The notes: generated from the letters alone by a model not told the origin. Counted from the first letter of the stretch, positions 25,860 through 34,291 are shown. The stretch: DNA of 40,707 nucleotides from an uncultured Clostridia bacterium (GCA_947632125.1 CANRNV010000010.1:1-40707); one strand, 5' to 3'. Numbers and translations: made by a program.

Positions 25860-25888
25860 AAATAAAAGTACAAAAAATAAAAGTACAA
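25860..25888 (+). repeat. 15-base tandem duplication before the ribosome site
   Basis: The 14-base string AAATAAAAGTACAA occurs at 25860-25873 and again at 25875-25888, overlapping the AAGGAG ribosome site of the gene at 25901. It lengthens the unstructured spacer between leader and start codon. Confidence 0.7.
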
Positions 25889-25900
25889 GGAGAAAAACAA

Positions 25901-26806
25901 ATGGCAACGATGGATAATTACGACAACACTCAATTCGAGATCGAGGACAAAAAGCTGATTAAATATATCGGCAGTGACAAGTGTGTCAGGATACCCGATG
26001 GCGTAACCGAGATAAGGGCAGGCGCTTTCGATGGCAAGAATTTTACCGAGTTACACATACCCGGCAGTGTTAAGCGGGTGGCTCTTTCCGCATTCAAAGG
26101 ATGCAACAAACTCAAAAAAGTCGAAATTCCGCTTCACTTGGCAAAGAATATAAAAATTCTTACAAAGTTATTCGGGGCGAACGTCGCAAAAATCGATTTT
26201 ACATTCGGGCTTTTCGGCTTTCCCGCAGACGTCGATGCCTTGACGAAAATACGGCAAGAACTCGACAAGATACATATAGACGAAGATGATAAAACGGAAA
26301 ATACTTTCGATATAGACTTCGAAGAAGAGGACCCGTTGCTGAAAGATATAATAGAGTACATAATCGATACCGAAGTTGCGTCGGCTTCCGACATTCAAAG
26401 ACATTTTAAGATAGGATATGGGCGGACATCTCGAATATTGGACCTCTTGGAAGAAAAGGGGCTCATAGGTCCGTTGGAGGGCACAAAGGCAAGAGAGATA
26501 TACGTAACCGCCGATATGCGCATACCCGAGTTTAATAAGGAAGGTAAATCATATTCGGCATATTCGGACATCGGGTTCGACAAGCAGCCCGAACTGCTAA
26601 AAGAGGCTCTACGGATATTCATAAAATCGGGCGAAGTCGGCTGTTCGATATTGCAAAGAAAGCTGAGTATCGGATATAACAAAGCAGAGAATATCATAGC
26701 GTTCTTCGAGGAGCAAAAGTTCATAACTCCCTACTTCGGCAATGAGAAAAGTCATGTCTTGATGACGGAAGAGGACTTCGAAAAGATGTTCCACGAAACG
26801 GTATAG
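25901..26806 (+). CDS. Leucine-rich-repeat protein with two FtsK-gamma-like winged helices
   Basis: A 301-residue protein with no signal peptide or membrane segment, so cytoplasmic. Residues 18-80 are BspA/LRR_5-like (VRIPDGVTEIRAGAF then LHIPGSVKRVALSAFKGC). An acidic linker (about 126-143) follows. Two winged-helix units then match the FtsK/SpoIIIE gamma domain: 144-203 contains ASASDIQRHFKIGYGRTSRI and ends GPLEGTKAREIYV; 230-288 contains CSILQRKLSIGYNKAENI. FtsK gamma domains recognise short polar DNA motifs (KOPS/SRS), so DNA binding is a fair inference, but the translocase motor is absent. The second copy is more diverged. An AAGGAG site precedes the ATG. It is first in an apparent operon with a nuclease-family gene 17 bases downstream. 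Confidence 0.8.
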   Translation: MATMDNYDNTQFEIEDKKLIKYIGSDKCVRIPDGVTEIRAGAFDGKNFTELHIPGSVKRVALSAFKGCNKLKKVEIPLHLAKNIKILTKLFGANVAKIDFTFGLFGFPADVDALTKIRQELDKIHIDEDDKTENTFDIDFEEEDPLLKDIIEYIIDTEVASASDIQRHFKIGYGRTSRILDLLEEKGLIGPLEGTKAREIYVTADMRIPEFNKEGKSYSAYSDIGFDKQPELLKEALRIFIKSGEVGCSILQRKLSIGYNKAENIIAFFEEQKFITPYFGNEKSHVLMTEEDFEKMFHETV

Positions 26807-26823
26807 CCTTACGCGGACAGAAC

Positions 26824-27867
26824 ATGACAGGGAAAGAAAAGACAAATCTGTTTACATACGCCACGAAAGAACTGTCGCAAGACGCATTTTTGTGTTGGCT
26901 GTTCGCCAATTACGATTGCGAAAACGGCAAGGTGAGAGAGGTCGCCCGTGCGTTGCTTACAAAATTCGTCAATAAGCCGATAGGCGAAATAACGGACTGC
27001 CGAATATTGAAGCAGTGGAACTACTTGGATATTTGCGTTCGGCTGGATTGCGGCAACATAACGTATCTAATCGCCATCGAGGACAAAACCTATTCCGACG
27101 TGCATGACGATCAGCTAAATAGATATTACGGCGATGTCAACAATTATGCGGACAAGTTAAGGAAAGACAAAGACGTCGAATGTCACTACGTGTTTTATAA
27201 AACCGCCTTTGTAAGCGAAAAGGAAAGAAGCGGCATTGACGAGAAATGGGCAATTTACGATATCGAAGCCATATATCGCTTTTTCTCCGCCTATTCAAAC
27301 ACCGAAAATGCCATTTTGGACGACTATATCGAATACATAGTCGGCATATTCGATTTACTTTACAACTACAAAAACTTCGAGTTTGACAAGCTGCTCGGCA
27401 ACTGCCGAGTGTTCGAGCATTATGCGATCGACGAAATCGGTAAAAAGGCGGCGAAAATAGGGGTAGGCGAACCGGATACGAGTATCTATCAAGGGAAATA
27501 TGTGCAGACATTCTTGCGAAAGGTTACGGAAACGGGATTGATTGTCGAACTCGGAATATTTTTCCGTGAGAGAGTTTTTTCCGCATGGGTCAAGTGCTGG
27601 ATCTGCGGCACAAAACATAACGTCGTAAATTATGATTTGAGGTCCGAAATTGTGGGAAAAATAGCGGCGAATAAAGACAAGTTGATCGTTTTTTGTAACA
27701 ACGCCGTTTATTGCAACCGAGTTTTGAGGACCGAAGTAAATCCTATGGACTTTACCGACTTCTCGGATTTCGACAATTGGATAAACAGATGTATCCAAGA
27801 CTATAACACTGTCATAAATTTATTACAAGAGCCTATAATTATTAAAACCAATAAGGAGGATCTATGA
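26824..27867 (+). CDS. PD-(D/E)XK nuclease superfamily protein (PDDEXK_4-like)
   Basis: A 347-residue protein whose first 120 residues fit the PDDEXK_4 type of restriction-like nuclease. A helix with LSQDAFLCWLF (about 17-26) is followed by the core: Asp69 in NYLDI, Glu86 and Lys88 in AIEDK, then a helix with DDQLNRYY (Gln97). These are the expected D, E-x-K and Q positions. The remaining 230 residues are unassigned; two CxxC-like cysteines occur near 257-260 (CWIC). The start ATG 26824 has only a weak ribosome site, and the stop overlaps the next ATG by four bases. The family includes phage-defence and DNA-repair enzymes, but no substrate can be read here. Confidence 0.75.
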   Translation: MTGKEKTNLFTYATKELSQDAFLCWLFANYDCENGKVREVARALLTKFVNKPIGEITDCRILKQWNYLDICVRLDCGNITYLIAIEDKTYSDVHDDQLNRYYGDVNNYADKLRKDKDVECHYVFYKTAFVSEKERSGIDEKWAIYDIEAIYRFFSAYSNTENAILDDYIEYIVGIFDLLYNYKNFEFDKLLGNCRVFEHYAIDEIGKKAAKIGVGEPDTSIYQGKYVQTFLRKVTETGLIVELGIFFRERVFSAWVKCWICGTKHNVVNYDLRSEIVGKIAANKDKLIVFCNNAVYCNRVLRTEVNPMDFTDFSDFDNWINRCIQDYNTVINLLQEPIIIKTNKEDL

Positions 27868-28550
27868 TTTTTGTAACGGGAGATACGCACGGGCAGCATA
27901 ACTTCGGCAAGCTGGCGGCGTTTGCAAGAGAGCGCGACGATCTTACCAAAGACGACTATATGATAATAACGGGCGATTTCGGTGCGGTTTGGGACAGAGA
28001 AACGCTTGAAAAGGACCTAAAACCGTATTCCGATTTGCCTTTTACCGTGCTGTTCGTCGACGGCAATCACGAGAATTTCGACTTGCTCGACGAGCACAAG
28101 GTAGAGCATTGGCACGGCGGCAAGGTCCATTTTATAAAGCCCGACATCATTCACCTTATGCGAGGTCAGATCTACGACATAGAGGGCAAGACGTTCCTTT
28201 CATTCGGCGGGGCGACGAGTATCGACAGATGCTTGCGACATGAGAATGCGGATTGGTGGAGCCGCGAGCGACCGAGCCATGAAGAGCTCGACGAAGCTCT
28301 TTCCAATTTAAGCGTTCGCGGAAACAAGGTGGACTTTATAATAACGCACTCTTGCGACGAAAAAGCTCTTTATTATCCGCCGCTTAAAACACGCACGACT
28401 ATGATGAGTACTTATCCCGAAAACAAGCTGCTTTCGAATATCGAGGACGCGGCGACCTACGAGCATTGGTACTTCGGACATTATCATATGGACGGCGACC
28501 TTTCGGACAAAAAGACCGTCCTGTATTTCGATATAAGGCAAATACACTGA
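27864..28550 (+). CDS. Metallophosphoesterase (calcineurin-like)
   Basis: A 228-residue calcineurin-like phosphoesterase with all metal-binding blocks: GDTHG (Asp7, His9), GDFG (Asp38), GNHE (Asn68, His69), THSCD (His162) and GHYH (His206, His208). It should use two metal ions to cleave a phosphomonoester or phosphodiester; substrates in this family range from nucleotides to nucleic acid ends. It overlaps the nuclease-family gene by four bases (ATGA) and has a strong AAGGAGG site, so it is translationally coupled and probably expressed at a higher level. A bidirectional terminator follows at 28672. Confidence 0.88.
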   Translation: MIFVTGDTHGQHNFGKLAAFARERDDLTKDDYMIITGDFGAVWDRETLEKDLKPYSDLPFTVLFVDGNHENFDLLDEHKVEHWHGGKVHFIKPDIIHLMRGQIYDIEGKTFLSFGGATSIDRCLRHENADWWSRERPSHEELDEALSNLSVRGNKVDFIITHSCDEKALYYPPLKTRTTMMSTYPENKLLSNIEDAATYEHWYFGHYHMDGDLSDKKTVLYFDIRQIH

Positions 28551-28671
28551 ATTTGCTTTGACGCGGAGCAAGCAATTTGGATCTGACGCAAAAAATAATA
28601 AGGTTTTCCAAAGCGATATCGGTCATGGCGAACGCCGTTCACCATAAAAGAAGAAGTTGTAATAGCGAAAC
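28551..28671. other. Intergenic stretch without recognised gene
   Basis: The 120 bases after the phosphoesterase hold no convincing start signal. A short frame ending near 28645 and its opposite-strand counterpart contain basic stretches but no ribosome site; they may be a remnant of a dispersed element. Nothing else is seen. Confidence 0.3.
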
Positions 28672-28713
28672 AAATCAAAAAGACGTGACCACATAGCCAC
28701 GCCTTTTTGATTT
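28672..28713. terminator. Bidirectional intrinsic terminator
   Basis: An 11-base arm AAATCAAAAAG (28672-28682) pairs with CTTTTTGATTT (28703-28713), and the stem continues with CGTG/CACG inside. A and T runs on both sides allow termination of the phosphoesterase operon (plus) and of the fragment at 28728-28975 (minus). Confidence 0.88.
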
Positions 28714-28727
28714 ATCCCCAAGACGGT

Positions 28728-28975
28728 TTATTCTTCGGGAGTTGTTGCTCTTTCGGACAGTTTTACTTCTATGGTAGCGTCGCCGCCGTCCACCTCAACG
28801 GAATATGCGTTGAGAGTCAATTCTTGGTCGTTGGGGAGGGCGCTTTCCACAAGTTCACCGCCGGTAAACACAACTCTCGGAGCTTGGACGCTGTATTCTC
28901 CGTCCGGCACGTCTTCAAAGTGAGCAACGCCGGTTGCATCGGTAACTGCGTCGTAATAGTCATTGGTAAATTTCC
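28728..28975 (-). pseudogene. C-terminal fragment of a CnaB / carboxypeptidase-regulatory-like surface domain
   Basis: About 80 residues in one frame resemble the second half of a CnaB or carboxypeptidase regulatory-like beta sandwich: a VTDATGVAHFEDVPDGEY segment, then beta-rich sequence to a stop at 28728. The first half of the domain and any signal peptide are missing. A good GGAGG site (28974-28978) and an ATG (28961-28963) lie in front, but that ATG is in another frame. One indel, or loss of the 5' part, would explain this. A strong promoter sits at 28986-29014. Confidence 0.5.
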
Positions 28976-28985
28976 TCCGTAATCG

Positions 28986-29014
28986 ATTATATCACAAAGC
29001 AAGAAATTTGTAAA
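28986..29014 (-). promoter_or_regulatory. Minus-strand promoter at the rearrangement junction
   Basis: On the minus strand TTTACA (29009-29014) and TATAAT (28986-28991) are spaced by exactly 17 bases, followed by a GGAGG site. It starts right where the InlB-like N-terminal fragment stops making sense, so it may belong to the sequence on the other side of a junction. Confidence 0.6.
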
Positions 29015-29160
29015 GTAATGGCTTCGACGCTTCCGCCGCCGTTTGTTTCAAAAGACAAAGTTACGGTACGGCTGTTGTTGCATGCGGCAACCGACAAAAC
29101 CATTGCGACGATCAAGAGCATAAGTATCGATTTTACAAAAGTTTTTCTTGTATTCTTCAT
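28987..29160 (-). pseudogene. Lipoprotein N-terminus with first half of an InlB-type repeat (detached)
   Basis: A 57-codon frame with a GGAAGGG ribosome site before ATG 29160. It encodes MKNTRK, a hydrophobic run and a SVAAC lipobox (Cys27), then TVTLSFETNGGGSVEAI (residues 32-48), which is exactly the opening half of a Listeria-Bacteroides (InlB B) repeat. The last nine residues are unrelated and end at a stop. The second half of such a repeat begins the plus-strand frame at 29182. The fragment points away from its apparent partner. Confidence 0.65.
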
Positions 29161-29181
29161 AAATTGCCCTTCCTTTTTTGA

Positions 29182-32100
29182 GTTATCTCGACAACGTCGG
29201 GCGAGGATGTCGTTCTTCCCGAACTTGACAATAAGACCGAGGGCGACAAAGTGTTTGTGTTCGACGGTTGGAGCGCCGATGTCACTCTTAACGGCGAGGT
29301 GTTTCGCGGTAAGATCGCCGCACCCAATAAGGACACCGTCTACTATGCAAGGTGGGCGACGGGCTTAAAGCTTACGTTAGACGTAGGCACGGGCACGCTT
29401 TCCGTGGGTTACATATATCTCAAAGAGGGCGCAAAGATTGCCGAAGCCGTCAAGGACCTCGTACCGCAAGGCGATTTCGGTATGACCTTTGACGCTTGGT
29501 ATCTCGGTGACTCGCCTATCGACGAAAACACCGTCATGCCCAATGCCGACACCGTGTTAAAAGCGCAATATGTCGAAACGGAAGGGATTTCCGACGCTTT
29601 GGGCGGTAAGGACTATCTCAGGATAAGCGAGGACGATCCCACCGTGATCTATCTTGCGCGCCGAGGTATCGAGGAAAAAACGGGAGAATACGATCCCGAC
29701 ACCAAGATATTCACATTCAAAGAGGGCGACGAGGTCATTCTTTCGGGCAAGATCACGGGCGAGAAGTTCTATTACTTCAACGTCGGACTCATGAAAGAGT
29801 TTTCGGACAGATCCGGCAAAAAAACGCTTGAAATAAAGGAGAGATATGCCGCTACATACGTCGACGAAAATTCGACCTCATATAACGGCGAAGTGGAGTT
29901 CGATGTCGAATCGGGCTATTATGTGTTTAAGGGCGACAACGACTTTATCCTCCGCTTTATCTTCGAAACGACGGGTAACAAAACCGTGTTTATCTTGCAG
30001 AACATGGAGGAGGCGGGCACGTATCTTCCGACAAAGGGAAATTATCCTATGATCACGTTGGACGGACTCGGTAATTTTACATACACTTTCGACCCCGATC
30101 ATCCCACGTATTACGATATAACCGGCGAGCCGCTTCTCGAGGCGGGCGGCACGTATACGATAAACGAGGACGGCGCATATGAATGCGTCATGTCGTTCGG
30201 AAACACTCACCTCGAGGACTTTCTGTTCCGAATAGTCGACGATCGCAAGTTCGAACGTAGCGATTTTTACGGACAACTTGCCCCCACGCTCTATCTCAAC
30301 GGCTTCGGCAAGGGCATTTACACCGATAGTAAAAATGTCAAGCATGAGGGCACTTACGAGGTCGTTCACACTTGGTGGATGACTTTCGATACCCGAGATG
30401 CCTTAAAGACCTGGCTTATAGCTTTCGATTACAAGGGCGCCGATGAGGACATCTATTACGCAATAACGCAAGACAACTACGGCACTGTTACTGCGGCATT
30501 TTTCGGCAGTGTGCCCAAAAACGAGGCGGGCGGACTGTATATCTTCGATAATGCCATAACCATCGGCGGCGAAACGTACAGCGATGCATTTATCATGTTG
30601 CTGGTAGGTAAGCACAACGAAACGATGATCCTTGTCAAGATCAGCGATCAATCTCTTTCTTCGGGCGAGATGGTCGGCGTATACGCACCCATGTATACGG
30701 GAACGGTCACCGAAGTCGACGACACGTATCACTATCAAAACATGGCGGATGACAGCCAAATGAACTTTAAGATCGCCAAAAACGGCAGACCGGGAACCGC
30801 CGAGTACGTTACGGACACCGGCGACGGCACGCTCGAGAAGGTGCAGATTGCCGAGGGAATAACCGTAGACCCCAACACGAGCAAAGCGACGTGCGTGGTC
30901 GACGGCAAGACGTATCAAAACGTATCCTACGGATATTCCAAAGGCGAGATACTCGAGTTCTATACTTTCAGACTCGACGACGATATCACGCTGTACTATT
31001 ACAGAGATATAAACGTCGACGAAAAGCTGTTTACTAAGACCTCGGGCAAATTTATCTTCGACTACGCATATGTGAGCGAAGAACTTGCCAATCCTTTCCC
31101 CGCAAGGCTTTTGCTCGAAAACGGGACAAACAAGGCATATCTTGCCATTCCCATGGGCATAGGCGAGGCGGACTACGTGGGCGAGGGCACTTACAAAAAG
31201 GTGGAAGGGACCGACAACGAATACGAGTATCACAACTTGCATTGGGCGAGCGACCTGCTCGAATATTTCGGCGGCGACGGATTTCAGGCTTCGCTCGATC
31301 AATTCATAGAGATGTACTCCGACTTTACCTTTAAGACGGAGGGCGGCACGACAAACGAAGTCGGCTCATTCTATGAGCGCGACGACGATATGTACTTTGA
31401 CCTCGAAAACTTTAAGGCGGACGGATACAGCAATGTCGCCGAGTTCACTTTGGACAACGGGAATAAACTCAAGGGCGAATTTTACCGAATGGAGATAATC
31501 ATCGTATTCGAGTGCAACGACGTAGAGTATTATCTCAAAGAGGATGCCGCTACGAAAAAAATGATAAATGTATCGGAGGACGCCGGTTTATACTATCTCT
31601 ACACGCCCGACGACGTATTCTTTATGACATTCGGACCCGAGAGCGGCGGCGAATATTACGACTACATAGTTTACGACGGCGCGGATAAGGTGACCATCGT
31701 ATCATTTGACAGCGGCTTCCTTGCCAACACCAAACAGGGCTCCATGGAAAAAACGAACAAGTGGACGGATGATTTCCGAGAGTACACGATCACCGACGAA
31801 ACGGGTATGATATACAGGCTCTTGCTTGGCACATTCGAGTCGATATGGGGTGACGAATATCTCGTATACGACAAATACAGCGATGCGTATTTGGGTGATT
31901 GGTACACCGAGGACGGTGGAAAATTGCATGGCGACGGATATCGGATCCACGATGCCACCTATGATGTCGATGACGACGGCACGCCCGAATACAGCGGCGC
32001 TATGGTAAGGGCTCGCTTCGACAAGACGGATATCCAGACCCACGCCTATATCGAGGACGATAAAGGTGACGTTATTGTCTTTACTTACACTGAGGGCGAA

Positions 32101-32643
32101 GCTTCCAATTCGTTTGTATTCAATATCGTCACGGGCGATGGCGGAATGTCCTACCTTAAAGAAAGGAAGCTCATATTCGGCTCGTTTGCCTATTGGAAGG
32201 CGGGCGAGCGTCCCGGCAACTACATCTATCTTGACGGCAACGGCAAAGCCGAACTTTACGACGTCGGCGACAAACTTATCGGCACGGGTACGTACCGACA
32301 GGCGCCCGAGATCAGTGACGTAAGTTACCGATATGAGGACGATACCAATCCGACCGCCGGATTTTACTTTGCGATCTATATCGAGAGCGAAAGCACGGGC
32401 GGCACGTACTTCGAATATCGCACATACAACAGCGACGTGTTCGGCGAATATGATTCCGACGACTGGTCGCACCTCTCCGTCGGCTATTACGGCGAGATCA
32501 CTTATATCGACCGTTACGGCATGGTATACGAGGGCTATTACAGCGTCGGTCAAAACAAAATAACGCTCGTAACTCATGACGAGTCGGGAGTTAGGTTTAC
32601 TTTTTATTACGACCAAGCATCGGGCTATTTTCTGCTCGCTTAA
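29182..32643 (+). CDS. Large beta-rich surface protein, 5'-truncated (begins mid InlB-type repeat)
   Basis: The frame is open from the TGA at 29179 and reads into the second half of an InlB B-repeat (SGEDVVLPE, FVFDGWS, then TVYYARW), then about 1090 residues of beta-rich sequence. GTG 29251 is the first possible start but lacks a ribosome site and a signal peptide. Recurrent pieces have the form LDG-x-G followed by a G-T-Y strand (about 280-310, 365-380 and 1015-1035, counting from 29182), a lipocalin-like pattern common in Bacillota surface proteins. It is very rich in Asp, Glu and Tyr. In its intact form it would probably be a surface lipoprotein. It is followed 12 bases later by a thioredoxin-like lipoprotein. 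Function unknown. Confidence 0.72.
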   Translation, partial: VISTTSGEDVVLPELDNKTEGDKVFVFDGWSADVTLNGEVFRGKIAAPNKDTVYYARWATGLKLTLDVGTGTLSVGYIYLKEGAKIAEAVKDLVPQGDFGMTFDAWYLGDSPIDENTVMPNADTVLKAQYVETEGISDALGGKDYLRISEDDPTVIYLARRGIEEKTGEYDPDTKIFTFKEGDEVILSGKITGEKFYYFNVGLMKEFSDRSGKKTLEIKERYAATYVDENSTSYNGEVEFDVESGYYVFKGDNDFILRFIFETTGNKTVFILQNMEEAGTYLPTKGNYPMITLDGLGNFTYTFDPDHPTYYDITGEPLLEAGGTYTINEDGAYECVMSFGNTHLEDFLFRIVDDRKFERSDFYGQLAPTLYLNGFGKGIYTDSKNVKHEGTYEVVHTWWMTFDTRDALKTWLIAFDYKGADEDIYYAITQDNYGTVTAAFFGSVPKNEAGGLYIFDNAITIGGETYSDAFIMLLVGKHNETMILVKISDQSLSSGEMVGVYAPMYTGTVTEVDDTYHYQNMADDSQMNFKIAKNGRPGTAEYVTDTGDGTLEKVQIAEGITVDPNTSKATCVVDGKTYQNVSYGYSKGEILEFYTFRLDDDITLYYYRDINVDEKLFTKTSGKFIFDYAYVSEELANPFPARLLLENGTNKAYLAIPMGIGEADYVGEGTYKKVEGTDNEYEYHNLHWASDLLEYFGGDGFQASLDQFIEMYSDFTFKTEGGTTNEVGSFYERDDDMYFDLENFKADGYSNVAEFTLDNGNKLKGEFYRMEIIIVFECNDVEYYLKEDAATKKMINVSEDAGLYYLYTPDDVFFMTFGPESGGEYYDYIVYDGADKVTIVSFDSGFLANTKQGSMEKTNKWTDDFREYTITDETGMIYRLLLGTFESIWGDEYLVYDKYSDAYLGDWYTEDGGKLHGDGYRIHDATYDVDDDGTPEYSGAMVRARFDKTDIQTHAYIEDDKGDVIVFTYTEGEASNSFVFNIVTGDGGMSYLKERKLIFGSFAYWKAGERPGNYIYLDGNGKAELYDVGDKLIGTGTYRQAPEISDVSYRYEDDTNPTAGFYFAIYIESESTGGTYFEYRTYNSDVFGEYDSDDWSHLSVGYYGEITYIDRYGMVYEGYYSVGQNKITLVTHDESGVRFTFYYDQASGYFLLA

Positions 32644-32655
32644 AAGGAGGTTACT

Positions 32656-34155
32656 ATGAAGTCGTCAAGTAAAAGCATTTTCTTTTTGATGATGGTGTTG
32701 ATGGCGCTGTGCGTATCGCTCGTCGCCTGTGCACCAAACGAGTCCGAGTGTGAAAAGTCGGGTCACAACTTGGACATGGACAACGTGATCGTGACTGTCG
32801 AGCCGACCTGTACGCAATTCGGCGAGGGCATTGCCAAGTGCCTTCGTTGCGGCAATCAAATTACAACACGGCTCAACAAAACCGAACATGACCTTAAACC
32901 CGACTTCAATAAGACAAAGGTCGCTTCGTGCAATACAGCGGGACTCGACGTCAAGGTTTGCAAGGTTTGCAAGCAAGAGGTCAAAACCGTGATCGAACCG
33001 CTCGGGCATGACTTTACCGGTTCGAGCGAGATAATCGAGGAGGCTACTTGCGTAAAGGAGGGCGTCAGAATAGTCAAATGCAGCCGTCAAAACTGCGACG
33101 GTGACGAAAAGGGTAATATTCCCGCGATTCAAGAACTCCCCGTTCCCGCGCTTGATCACGATTGGCAGTCCGAGCCCGTTATCGACATCGAGCCTACATT
33201 CGAAGCCGTCGGCAAGCGTTCCGTGCATTGCACGAGATGCTCCGAGGTCAAAGACGAAGAGGAAATACCGATGCTCGTGCGCGGTCAAAAGGTCGAATAC
33301 AAGTTCAAGGTCGTTCGCCCCAACCATGAGATACTCAAAGCCGATCTTTCAAAGGTGCAAATAACGATCAAGGACGACGACGGCAAAGTTGTCGCCGCGT
33401 CCGAACGAAACAATTTTGCCAACGGCATCATGACGGTTTCGCTCGAACCCGCTCGGTATACGGCGACAATCGAGGGACTGCCCGAGGGCTATAAGGCTCA
33501 ACAAAACTATACCATATCTCCGGGCGCAATCGAAAAGGAACTTACGGTCGATGCATCATTGTTGCCCGCATCAATGATATCCGAAAATACAAAATACACC
33601 TTAGGCTCCGTTTTGCATGATTACACCTTTGAGGATGTCACGGGAAAAACGGTAAAGCTGAGCGAACTGCTCGCAACCAAAAAGATGGTGCTGCTTAACT
33701 TCTTCTTTGTGACTTGCGGCGCTTGTCAAGGCGAAATGCCGGGACTGCTCTCCGCGTATGACCTTTACAAAGACGATATGGCTATGATAATGCTCGACGT
33801 GGTAAATTATGACACTCCGGAGTCCATAAAACGCGATTGGATAAAATGGTACAATGTTCCGGATTCCGTCTATGTCGTTCAGGATATGACGCCCGATGGC
33901 GAAAGCGACGATAATTACAACAACATTTGCGAGAAGTTCGGCTTTACCAGCGCACCGCAAAACATAGTGATCGACAGTCAAGGCGTGGTAGTGTATGCCG
34001 AGGGCGGCTCGACAAGCGAAATGCAGTTCAGATCGCTCTTCAAAAAGTATACCACACTTCCGTACGCGTTCGATAACGGCGAGCAAGGAAACGACACTCC
34101 GCAAAGAACATCGGTCTTGCCCGATGTCGAACTTCCCAAAAGAAACGAATTTTGA
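32656..34155 (+). CDS. Thioredoxin-fold (TlpA/ResA-like) lipoprotein with Cys-rich N-terminal repeats
   Basis: A 499-residue lipoprotein with a SLVAC lipobox (Cys25). Residues 30-215 carry four to five Cys-pair units (KCLRCG, VCKVCK, KCSRQNC, HCTRCS) each near a GHD or EHD motif, recalling the Cys/His units of the LRR lipoprotein at 12282. After a beta-rich linker, residues 315-480 form a TlpA/ResA-type thioredoxin domain with the active site Cys354-Gly-Ala-Cys357 in FFFVTCGACQGEMPGL and the SAPQNIVID segment near residue 436. It is predicted to act outside the membrane as a thiol-disulfide reductase or oxidase. A strong AAGGAGG site precedes the ATG; it is co-transcribed with the surface protein upstream. 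Confidence 0.88.
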   Translation: MKSSSKSIFFLMMVLMALCVSLVACAPNESECEKSGHNLDMDNVIVTVEPTCTQFGEGIAKCLRCGNQITTRLNKTEHDLKPDFNKTKVASCNTAGLDVKVCKVCKQEVKTVIEPLGHDFTGSSEIIEEATCVKEGVRIVKCSRQNCDGDEKGNIPAIQELPVPALDHDWQSEPVIDIEPTFEAVGKRSVHCTRCSEVKDEEEIPMLVRGQKVEYKFKVVRPNHEILKADLSKVQITIKDDDGKVVAASERNNFANGIMTVSLEPARYTATIEGLPEGYKAQQNYTISPGAIEKELTVDASLLPASMISENTKYTLGSVLHDYTFEDVTGKTVKLSELLATKKMVLLNFFFVTCGACQGEMPGLLSAYDLYKDDMAMIMLDVVNYDTPESIKRDWIKWYNVPDSVYVVQDMTPDGESDDNYNNICEKFGFTSAPQNIVIDSQGVVVYAEGGSTSEMQFRSLFKKYTTLPYAFDNGEQGNDTPQRTSVLPDVELPKRNEF

Positions 34156-34213
34156 TTTGCAAGTTCTCGTCTTAAACGAGACATAATGACAATTTAACGG
34201 CAACACTTTTGTT

Positions 34214-34260
34214 AAAAAGCGGTTTGATGCCTTCGTTTTACGGCGTCCGATCGCTTTTTT
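34214..34260 (+). terminator. Intrinsic terminator after the thioredoxin lipoprotein
   Basis: AAAAAGCG (34214-34221) pairs with CGCTTTTT (34252-34259). An inner GATGCC/GGCGTC helix extends the hairpin, and the right arm ends in six T. Confidence 0.8.
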
Positions 34261-34291
34261 GCAAGTGTCAAATATAATGTCAAAAAAAGAC

